64,000 nt of DNA from Candidatus Limivivens merdigallinarum (lineage in GTDB: Bacteria > Bacillota > Clostridia > Lachnospirales > Lachnospiraceae): the NCBI GenBank assembly GCA_018713105.1, contig DVFT01000139.1, positions 1-64,000 on the forward strand, read 5' to 3'. Every line of letters starts with the position of its first letter. Position 1 is the first letter of the stretch. Below are positions 48,782-56,359 of the stretch, in pieces. The position numbers were made by a program, and so were the translations under genes. The notes beneath the pieces were generated by a model that had not been told where the DNA came from, searched no databases, and saw nothing but the letters and a program-made list of their open reading frames with translations.

Positions 48782-49633
48782 ATGGCAAAGAGATTACTGG
48801 GCAAGGAAGTAACCGCTGCCCTGAACGAAAAGATCAAAGCACAGGTTGAGGAGCTGAAAGGAAAAGGGGTAAACCCGACGCTCTGCATCATCCGTGTAGG
48901 TGAGAATGAAAGCGACATTTCCTACGAAAGAGGAGCTACCAAGCGTTGTGAGACCCTGGGGGTTACCTGTGAGAAAATTATCCTTCCGGAGAATATCTCC
49001 CAGGAAGAGATGATGAAAACCATCGACCATGTAAATCAGGATTCCAATATCCATGGAGTTCTGCTGCTTCGTCCCCTTCCGAAGCATCTGGATCAGTCCG
49101 CCATTGAAAATGCGCTGGATCCGGCAAAGGACGTAGACTGCATGACAGACGGTTCCATGTCCGGCGTATTCACCGGAAAGAACGTAGGTTTCCCGCCCTG
49201 CACCCCGCAGGCATGCATGGAGATCCTGGACTACTACGGAATCGACTGTACCGGAAAGAAAGCCGTTGTAGTAGGAAGAAGCCTGGTAGTTGGAAAACCG
49301 GCTGCTATGATGCTCATCAAGAAGAACGCCACGGTGACCGTATGCCATACCAGAACGGTGGACATGCCCTCTGTGGTAAAAGAGGCTGATATTGTGATCG
49401 TAGCTGCCGGAAGAGCAGGCGTTGTGGACGCTTCTTATGTATCTGCAGGCCAGACGATCATCGACGTGGGAATCAATGTGAACGCGGAAGGAAAGCTCTG
49501 CGGCGACGTGGCATTCGACGAGGTAGAGCCTATCGTGGATGCGATCACCCCGGTTCCCGGCGGAGTAGGCAGCGTTACCACTTCTGTGCTGGTAGGCCAT
49601 GTGGTGGAAGCAGCCATGAGGACCGTCAAGTGA
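48782..49633 (+). CDS. folD: methylenetetrahydrofolate dehydrogenase (FolD family)
   Basis: VVGRSLVVGKPAAMMLI; DVDCMTDGSMSGVFTG; ITPVPGGVGSVTTSVL. Confidence 0.93.
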   Translation: MAKRLLGKEVTAALNEKIKAQVEELKGKGVNPTLCIIRVGENESDISYERGATKRCETLGVTCEKIILPENISQEEMMKTIDHVNQDSNIHGVLLLRPLPKHLDQSAIENALDPAKDVDCMTDGSMSGVFTGKNVGFPPCTPQACMEILDYYGIDCTGKKAVVVGRSLVVGKPAAMMLIKKNATVTVCHTRTVDMPSVVKEADIVIVAAGRAGVVDASYVSAGQTIIDVGINVNAEGKLCGDVAFDEVEPIVDAITPVPGGVGSVTTSVLVGHVVEAAMRTVK

Positions 49634-49721
49634 AAATCCCCGCAGTAAGCCGTGCGGCATGAATCTCGCACTGTTCCAGCTGCGGGAATCAGAGCAGCGT
49701 ACCCAAAAAGATGCAAAAGGT

Positions 49722-49763
49722 GCAGTGCCGGAACCTGGAAAAGAAGGTTTTGGCACTGCTTTT
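49722..49763 (+). terminator. terminator at end of the Wood-Ljungdahl cluster
   Basis: GCAGTGCC...GGCACTGC followed by TTTTCT. Confidence 0.75.
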
Positions 49764-49885
49764 CTATATGGGGCGGATGATTCAGGGAAACTTACCGAAA
49801 GGAATGTGGAAAAGGGATATCAAAAGGATACATCCTTCTGCTATGATGGAGATAGAAAAAGCAGAGAATGCTGGGAGGTAGAACT

Positions 49886-51691
49886 ATGAACAAGAAACGT
49901 ATTTGGTTCCTGGTATGCGCCGGCTTTCTGGCGGCATATCTCATGATCATGGCAGGTGTTACCATCTATCTGTCTTTTCGGTATGAAAAGCAGGCTGTGG
50001 ATCGGGAGGAGGATTTTTGGATGGAAGTTTCGGCAGCGCTGGCAGCGGCGGAGGGGCTGGGTGATACCGGAGAAGCGTATTTAAACCGGCTTCAGCTGGA
50101 AAAACAGCTTTTGGACAGCAGGGTGCAGACGACCCTGTGCGCAGGGGAAAAACCGTCCCAACAGCTTCAGGCAGTCTTTTTTGACCAGGAGGGTGAGGTC
50201 TATGCCAAAGCAGCAGAAAACGGGCTCCTGTCCCAAAATGAACTGTTTGGACCGATTTTTCCGACGGTCAGTGGGGAGAATGAGAAGCCTGTCTTTTGGG
50301 ATCTTCGGATGCCCGTGGAAGAGATGGAGAAGGTCGGAACCTATGTTGAGCAGAATTTTGCCCACTCAGGGATTGACCATCCCTATGAGATTTCCGGTAT
50401 GGCGGAAGAGAAAATACTGGAAAGCGGACAGTCGGTCTATTGGCTTACGGAAGTTACCGTTCGGAAAAACACATGGGTTCCCTGCACAAGGGAGGAGATG
50501 CAGAATTATCCGTCGGCCACCAGCCGCACCGGTACTGGTGTCGCCGAGTTTTATGGATTGGAGAAGCAAGAAGAGGTTTACTCCTGGAAGCAGGACGCAC
50601 CATTCCCAAGGAAGGCGGAAACAGGAATCCGTAACGTCAGTCTGAATGCCGTAGAGTACGATTTTATGCTGCGCCTGAGAAAGGACGACTACCGTGATTC
50701 CACGGAATTTGACGCTATGATGAAGGAGAGGAGTCAGGATGGCTTCCTTCAGGGGGCGGAGATTCCTTCCATGATTCAGGATGGGACATTGGATACGTCT
50801 GCCGGTGTGGCTCAGATGTCGAGAGGCTTTTTTCGCAGGCAGTCCTATGCCGTCAGCCGTGTCGAATACCTGGGAACGCCGTATTATCTCTATATTTCCT
50901 CCGTGCGCTATCCGCTTTGGGAGGCTGTCCGTAATCTTAAGGTTCTGTATTTGTATAGCATCGCGATCACTGCAGCGGCAGCGTTGTTCTGCGGCGTTTG
51001 GATGGTTCGGATGCAGAACAAGCGCCAGAGGCTGGAGGATGACCGAAAACAGTTTACCAATCTCCTTGCCCACGAGCTGAAAACTCCCCTTGCCATCATC
51101 GAGAATTTCTCCGAAAATGCTTTGGAGGAAGAGAATGCAGGCAAAAGGCAGCATTATCTGGAACAGATCGTCAGCCAGACCGGGCAGGCGGATGAGATCA
51201 TACGGAGGATCGTGATCCTGTCCGAGCTGGAGAATGAGAAACTTCCTGTATTGGAAAGCCGATTGGATATCAGGGAGCTCTATCAGAAGGAGCGGGATCG
51301 ATTCCTTCCTGCCATAGAAGAGAACGGGCTGGTGCTGTCCGAAGAGATATCGTCCTGCATCCTTCCGGTCAATGAGCGGCTGTTTTCCCAGGTGATCGGA
51401 AATCTGCTCTCCAACGCAGTCAGCTATACTCCATCTGGAGGAGAGATCCGGGTAAAATTGACATCCGATCACTTCTGCGTGGAGAATACCGGAAGCCATC
51501 TCTCCGAAGAGGAGCAAAAACACCTCTTTGATCGCTACTATCATGGGAAAGACCGGGGAGAGGAGAAGGGGCATTTGGGAATCGGGCTGTACCTGGTAAA
51601 GACGATTGCGAAGCGATACCATATGAACATCAAGGCGTCCAACGTCCCTTGCGGAGTCCGGTTTGAACTCCAGTTTCGGTGCAGGCAGTAA
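49886..51691 (+). CDS. sensor histidine kinase
   Basis: Two TM segments, LLAHELKTPLAIIENFSENAL H-box, N and G boxes (LLSNAVSYTP, GHLGIGLYLVK). Confidence 0.92.
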   Translation: MNKKRIWFLVCAGFLAAYLMIMAGVTIYLSFRYEKQAVDREEDFWMEVSAALAAAEGLGDTGEAYLNRLQLEKQLLDSRVQTTLCAGEKPSQQLQAVFFDQEGEVYAKAAENGLLSQNELFGPIFPTVSGENEKPVFWDLRMPVEEMEKVGTYVEQNFAHSGIDHPYEISGMAEEKILESGQSVYWLTEVTVRKNTWVPCTREEMQNYPSATSRTGTGVAEFYGLEKQEEVYSWKQDAPFPRKAETGIRNVSLNAVEYDFMLRLRKDDYRDSTEFDAMMKERSQDGFLQGAEIPSMIQDGTLDTSAGVAQMSRGFFRRQSYAVSRVEYLGTPYYLYISSVRYPLWEAVRNLKVLYLYSIAITAAAALFCGVWMVRMQNKRQRLEDDRKQFTNLLAHELKTPLAIIENFSENALEEENAGKRQHYLEQIVSQTGQADEIIRRIVILSELENEKLPVLESRLDIRELYQKERDRFLPAIEENGLVLSEEISSCILPVNERLFSQVIGNLLSNAVSYTPSGGEIRVKLTSDHFCVENTGSHLSEEEQKHLFDRYYHGKDRGEEKGHLGIGLYLVKTIAKRYHMNIKASNVPCGVRFELQFRCRQ

Positions 51692-51718
51692 GAAAACAGG
51701 AGAAAGGAAGGGAGAAAC

Positions 51719-52408
51719 ATGGCAAGGACGTTGCTTTTGGCGGAGGATGACAAACTGTTGTCCGAAGCCATCTCAGACTACTATGAACGGAAGGGATGGG
51801 CGGTAGTTCGGGCATACAGCGGGAGAGAGGCGCTTACTCGTTACCGGGAGGGAGAATTTGACCTTGTGCTGCTGGATATCATGCTTCCTGACGGGGATGG
51901 TTTTTGGGTATGCCAGGCACTCAGGCGGGAGAGCGATATCCCGGTTTTCTTTATCACAGCCAGGGCGATGGAGAAGGACAGGCTGAAAGGGTATGAGCTT
52001 GGGGCTGACGACTACGTGGTCAAACCGTTTTCCCTTCCAGTACTCTATGCCAAGACCGAGGCGCTGCTCTTTCGGATTCGGGGGAGCCGGGCGGAGGATC
52101 AGTACCGGATGGGGGAACTGAGCCTGGATTGCGGGAACAGGGAGGTGAGGGTTCGGGAGCAGACCGTGTCTCTTAGTCCCAAGGAATATGAACTGCTGTA
52201 TTATCTGATGAAACACAAAGGGCGCATCCTAAGCCGCAGCCAGATCTTGGACGCTGTATGGGGATATGACTTTGAAGGTACGGAACGGGTGGTCGATAAT
52301 CACATCAAAAAGCTCCGAAAAGCGCTGGGACCATGCCAGTCCTATCTCCAGACCATCCCGAAGGCGGGATACTGCCTGAAAATAGTAGTTGACAAGAACT
52401 CCCTCTAA
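51719..52408 (+). CDS. OmpR-family response regulator
   Basis: LLAEDDKLLSEAI, LVLLDIMLPDGDGFWV, winged-helix C-terminus RVVDNHIKKLRKAL. Confidence 0.93.
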   Translation: MARTLLLAEDDKLLSEAISDYYERKGWAVVRAYSGREALTRYREGEFDLVLLDIMLPDGDGFWVCQALRRESDIPVFFITARAMEKDRLKGYELGADDYVVKPFSLPVLYAKTEALLFRIRGSRAEDQYRMGELSLDCGNREVRVREQTVSLSPKEYELLYYLMKHKGRILSRSQILDAVWGYDFEGTERVVDNHIKKLRKALGPCQSYLQTIPKAGYCLKIVVDKNSL

Positions 52409-52417
52409 GCCTATAAT
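52389..52417 (+). promoter_or_regulatory. perfect consensus sigma-A promoter
   Basis: TTGACA(52389-52394)-N17-TATAAT(52412-52417), spanning the end of the response-regulator ORF. Confidence 0.88.
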
Positions 52418-52468
52418 GTAGATGTGTCATTTAATATTGCCGCATCAAGTGAGGGCAAAGGACCATCC

Positions 52469-52614
52469 GCAGGTTCTGCCCTGAGAGGGAATCAGGTGAA
52501 ATTCCTGAACGATCCGGTCACTGTAAGCCAGGAGTGTTGTCTCAAGATCCCATTGCATACCCAATACTGTGAGAAGGGGAGACAAGATGATGAGAGGTAA
52601 GTCAGGAAACCTGC
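52469..52614 (+). ncRNA. cobalamin riboswitch aptamer
   Basis: P1 GCAGGTT/AACCTGC; GAGAGGGAATCAGGTGAAATTCCTGAACGATCCGGTCACTGTAAGCC and AAGTCAGGAAACCTGC match the B12-riboswitch core; candidate 3' hairpin at 52661-52682. Confidence 0.92.
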
Positions 52615-52660
52615 TTGGTGTGTGAGATGTGCTTCCGTGAAGAGCAAAACATCCAACGCA

Positions 52661-52801
52661 GGACGGAATTCCGCAGCCGTCCGGGATCGATGTCAGCCAT
52701 GGGTAGGCAGGCATATTTTTATGAGCAGTTGTATGCATCTCGACGCATATTAAACATACACAAATACCTCCTTCTGAAGCAGGAATTCCGCACCTGCTTT
52801 C
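52661..52801 (+). other. two hairpins with identical AATTCCGCA loop 3' of the riboswitch
   Basis: GGACGG-AATTCCGCAG-CCGTCC (52661-52682) and AAGCAGG-AATTCCGCA-CCTGCTT (52777-52799). Confidence 0.75.
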
Positions 52802-52813
52802 GAATGCAGTAGA

Positions 52814-52857
52814 ACCCCGTCCGGAGATTCCAAAATGGAATTTCTTTGCGGGGTTTT
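52814..52857 (+). terminator. strong intrinsic terminator ending the riboswitch RNA
   Basis: ACCCCG...GAGATTCC-aaaat-GGAATTTC...CGGGGT followed by TTTACTTTTG. Confidence 0.85.
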
Positions 52858-52868
52858 ACTTTTGTATC

Positions 52869-52897
52869 TTGACCTCACACTCAAAATGAAATAAACT
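52869..52897 (+). promoter_or_regulatory. candidate independent promoter for the GGDEF gene
   Basis: TTGACC-N17-TAAACT. Confidence 0.5.
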
Positions 52898-52929
52898 AAG
52901 AGAAAACCATTGAAAAAGGGTGAAGATTC

Positions 52930-54594
52930 ATGTCCCAATCCATATTGCAAAATCTGATGGAACCTATTGTGCCTCCGGCTTTATGCCAGATAAAACTAAC
53001 CTCTGGGCTGCCGGTGGTTTGGATGAACGAAAGATTTTCCCATCTCTTTGAATACGGGAAAGAGAAATGGATGGAACAGGGCGAGAGGCAGCTGGGAAAT
53101 ATTTTGGATCAGGAATCCCAGAAAATTCTTTTTGGCCTATCATGTCAATGGGAAGAAACTTCCGTTCAATCAGGCAATATTGTCTTTGAAGGAACCATTG
53201 ATGCCGGAGAAGAGGGGGTGACCCCGGTTCGGATTCAGGCAAGCAGAATGAACGGCGGAAGCATCGCGATGCTCTCTTTTGAGAAGATTTCAACTATAAA
53301 GAATGCAGAAAAAGCATCTCTTTATGAGAGATACCTGAGGGAATCCCTATGCCATTCCGGCAATGTCTTATACGAATACGAGATTGCTTCCAGAAAAGTT
53401 ACCAGCTTCTACCCAGAGGTTGCATTCTTTCAAGAACCGGATATGTGCAAGAATATTCCTGAGAGCTGGATTCAGGCGGGGAGGGTCTTGTCGTTTAGCC
53501 ATGAACGCCTCCGGAAACTGTTTCGTAAAATCGATGAAGGCGCCGCGGAAGCTGCTGACTTGATCCGGTTTTGCCGTCGCGAAGGTGAAGCGATTTGGTC
53601 TAAGTTATGGATTTCCGTCCTGCAAGAGACAGACGGAACGGCGAAAAAGGCTTTCGTTTTTTCACAGGACGTGACGATGCAAAAAGAAATGGAGCTTACT
53701 CTGTTAAGGGAACAGCAGTACAGGAAAGCATTGGTATCCCATGCGATTGTTTGTGCTCAGATTGATGTGACGGAAGATACTTTTCGGACGATCATGGATA
53801 CGGAGGAGGCAAATCCGCAGTCCTATACCGATTATTTGAAGTTTCGGGAGTGGAGGCGGATCTTTGAAGAGGACAGAGAGAAGTTTTGGGAGTATTTTTC
53901 CAGGGAAGCTCTTCTTAAAGCGTTTCTGGAGGGAAAGAAGGATGTCTTTCTGGAACATCGGCGTTACGATAAGAATGGGAGGATCTTTTGGGCGAATGCC
54001 AAGATTTATTTCATTCAGCCGCCTTTGAGCGGCCATGTGGAAGGGCTGTTCTGCTTGGAGGATATTAATGAGAAAAAGCAAAAAAGCATTCTGCTGAAAT
54101 ATCATTCAGAGACAGATCTTCTCACAACCGTATTCAACCGACAGGCGACGGAGCAGAAGATCCGGGAAGAACTCTTTGCGTCAGTTCCGGCTGAGGACTG
54201 CCACGCGCTTCTGATGTTGGACGTGGATAACTTTAAACAGATTAATGATACTTACGGTCATCTGGTAGGAGATGAAGTCCTTCACCACATCGGCGAGGAG
54301 CTCAAACGCTGTTTCCGCAAATATGATGTGGTTGGAAGAGTGGGAGGTGACGAGTTTTTGGTCTTTATGAAAGGAATTCCTGGTCTTGAGATTGCCAAAA
54401 AGGGTGCTGCAAAGATTCTAAAGATTTTTGTGGAAAACGAGAACGCGCTGAGGTCTGTGTCCGCCAGCATTGGAGTCGCACTTTATCCAAGAGACGGACA
54501 GAATTTTAAGAACCTGTATCAAAAAGCGGATGAAGCGCTGTATCGGGCCAAACAGACCGGGAAAAACAGATATTTTCTGTCTATAGACCTTTAA
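52930..54594 (+). CDS. PAS-like/GGDEF diguanylate cyclase
   Basis: C-terminal LLMLDVDNFKQINDTYGHLVGDEVL...VVGRVGGDEFLVFM. Confidence 0.9.
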   Translation: MSQSILQNLMEPIVPPALCQIKLTSGLPVVWMNERFSHLFEYGKEKWMEQGERQLGNILDQESQKILFGLSCQWEETSVQSGNIVFEGTIDAGEEGVTPVRIQASRMNGGSIAMLSFEKISTIKNAEKASLYERYLRESLCHSGNVLYEYEIASRKVTSFYPEVAFFQEPDMCKNIPESWIQAGRVLSFSHERLRKLFRKIDEGAAEAADLIRFCRREGEAIWSKLWISVLQETDGTAKKAFVFSQDVTMQKEMELTLLREQQYRKALVSHAIVCAQIDVTEDTFRTIMDTEEANPQSYTDYLKFREWRRIFEEDREKFWEYFSREALLKAFLEGKKDVFLEHRRYDKNGRIFWANAKIYFIQPPLSGHVEGLFCLEDINEKKQKSILLKYHSETDLLTTVFNRQATEQKIREELFASVPAEDCHALLMLDVDNFKQINDTYGHLVGDEVLHHIGEELKRCFRKYDVVGRVGGDEFLVFMKGIPGLEIAKKGAAKILKIFVENENALRSVSASIGVALYPRDGQNFKNLYQKADEALYRAKQTGKNRYFLSIDL

Positions 54595-54597
54595 ACA

Positions 54598-54627
54598 GTC
54601 ATAACAAGATACCCCCTTGCATATACT
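54598..54627 (+). promoter_or_regulatory. candidate sigma-E (sporulation) promoter of spoIVA
   Basis: GTCATAA-N15-CATATACT, close to known SigE consensus. Confidence 0.5.
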
Positions 54628-54653
54628 TTACCAGTATAGCGAGGGGGAATTTT

Positions 54654-56123
54654 ATGGAAGAATTTAATCTCTATAAAGATATTCAAGCCCGCACCGGAGG
54701 CGAGATATATCTTGGCGTGGTGGGACCCATCCGTACAGGAAAATCCACCTTCATCCGGAAATTCATGGAAAATATGGTACTGCCGAATCTCAAAGACAAT
54801 GAGAAAAGGGTCGCCTTGGATGAATTGCCTACCAGCGGGAAAGGAAGGGCGGTCACGACGGTAGAACCAAAGTTTGTGCCAAAGGAAGCGGCGCAGATTT
54901 CGCTTCCGGACAATATCAACCTTAAGGTAAGGCTTATCGACTGCGTGGGATTCCTGGCAGAGGGTGTTGGAGAGGAATACGAGCAGCAGAAGGCGAGAAT
55001 GGTGAAAACGCCTTGGTCCAAGGAGGAGATGCCTTTTGCGAAGGCGGCACAGATCGGGACAGAACGGGTGATCCGTGACCATGCTACCGTGGGAGTCCTG
55101 GTAACGACAGACGGGAGCTTCGGCGAGCTTCCCAGGGAAAGCTTTCAGGATGGAGAGGAACGGGCGATTGGAGAACTGATCCGATCCGGCAAACCTTATG
55201 TGGTGGTAATCAACTCCCGGGATCCCTATGGCGCGAAGGCTCATGAGCTGGTAAAACATTTCGAGGAAGACTTTCAGGCATCCGCCCTGGCAGTCAACTG
55301 CGACGCTATGGATCAGGGAGATGTATTCCGGATTCTGAAAAAACTCCTCTATGAATTTCCGCTTATGAAGATGGAGTTTTATATCCCCAAATGGACGGAA
55401 ACCATTCCGGAGGAACATGCAGTCCGAAAAGCGCTGATTCAGGCTGCCTGGAAGCTGATCCAGTCTGTATCCCACATCCGTGATCTGACACCGGAGACTT
55501 TAAAAAGCGACAAGGAGGAGATCAAAGAGATCAGGGTAGAAGATATCCTGCCATCCAGTGGGACGGTGAAGATCCGCATGGAGGTTGACGATACATATTA
55601 CTACGGTATGTTAAGTGACCTGACAGGGGTTCCCTTAAGCGGAGAGTATCAGCTCATTTCCATGATCCAGGAGCTTGCCAAAAAGAAAAAATCCTATGAG
55701 TTGGTGGAGGAGGCGATGAACTCCGTCCGGGATACCGGTTATGGGGTCATCACACCTCTGAAAGAGGAAATCTCACTGGAAGAACCCACAGTCATTAAGC
55801 AGGGAAGCAAGTTCGGCGTCAAGATCCGTGCGGCATCACCCTCGATCCACCTCATCCGCGCGGATATTGAGACCGAGATCGCACCTATCGTAGGAAGTGA
55901 GCAGCAGGCGGAAGATTTGATCACCTACATCCGCGAGAATACAGATTCTAAGGACGGGATTTGGCAGACGAATATTTTCGGAAAATCTGTGGAGCAGTTG
56001 GTGGAAGATGGGATCCGTACCAAACTGAATATGATCGGGGAGGAAAGCCAGAAAAAACTCCAGGATACCATGAAACGGATTGTAAACGAATCAAAAGGCA
56101 GCCTAATCTGCATCATTATTTAA
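54654..56123 (+). CDS. spoIVA: stage IV sporulation protein A
   Basis: MEEFNLYKDIQARTGGEIYLGVVGPIRTGKSTFIRKFMENMVLPNL. Confidence 0.97.
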   Translation: MEEFNLYKDIQARTGGEIYLGVVGPIRTGKSTFIRKFMENMVLPNLKDNEKRVALDELPTSGKGRAVTTVEPKFVPKEAAQISLPDNINLKVRLIDCVGFLAEGVGEEYEQQKARMVKTPWSKEEMPFAKAAQIGTERVIRDHATVGVLVTTDGSFGELPRESFQDGEERAIGELIRSGKPYVVVINSRDPYGAKAHELVKHFEEDFQASALAVNCDAMDQGDVFRILKKLLYEFPLMKMEFYIPKWTETIPEEHAVRKALIQAAWKLIQSVSHIRDLTPETLKSDKEEIKEIRVEDILPSSGTVKIRMEVDDTYYYGMLSDLTGVPLSGEYQLISMIQELAKKKKSYELVEEAMNSVRDTGYGVITPLKEEISLEEPTVIKQGSKFGVKIRAASPSIHLIRADIETEIAPIVGSEQQAEDLITYIRENTDSKDGIWQTNIFGKSVEQLVEDGIRTKLNMIGEESQKKLQDTMKRIVNESKGSLICIII

Positions 56124-56133
56124 ACCCAAAGAA

Positions 56134-56192
56134 GTCCGCCTTGCAGGCGTTGGAGCAAGGTTCTCCCGACACCGTCTGCAAGGCGGGCTTTT
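56134..56192 (+). terminator. terminator after spoIVA
   Basis: GTCCGCCTTGCAG...CTGCAAGGCGGGC-TTTT. Confidence 0.8.
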
Positions 56193-56211
56193 GAAATTCT
56201 TACATATAAGT

Positions 56212-56240
56212 TTGACAAAACATAAGGAATCGTATATAAT
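56212..56240 (+). promoter_or_regulatory. perfect consensus sigma-A promoter
   Basis: TTGACA-N17-TATAAT. Confidence 0.88.
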
Positions 56241-56359
56241 ATATTAAGTTATTTAATATTATTGTAACAAATTGTCCGGCAGGGGGGATGCCAATGGGAC
56301 AGGCTCTCTGTCAGCCACAACAATCGTATGTCAATTCGGCATACCGAAGGAGGATCAGG

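Noticed and set aside
52445-52738. 97-aa antisense ORF over the riboswitch
   Set aside because: Lies entirely opposite a structured RNA; no support as coding.
52615-52812. 65-aa ORF after the B12 riboswitch (MVCEMCFREEQ...)
   Set aside because: Begins inside the end of the aptamer, no Shine-Dalgarno, spans both structured hairpins and has no recognisable features; RNA function is more likely.
56247-56359. c-di-GMP or c-di-AMP riboswitch upstream of the cell-wall protein
   Set aside because: Checked against remembered GEMM-I, c-di-GMP-II and ydaO core motifs; none match, so only an unidentified structured leader is proposed.
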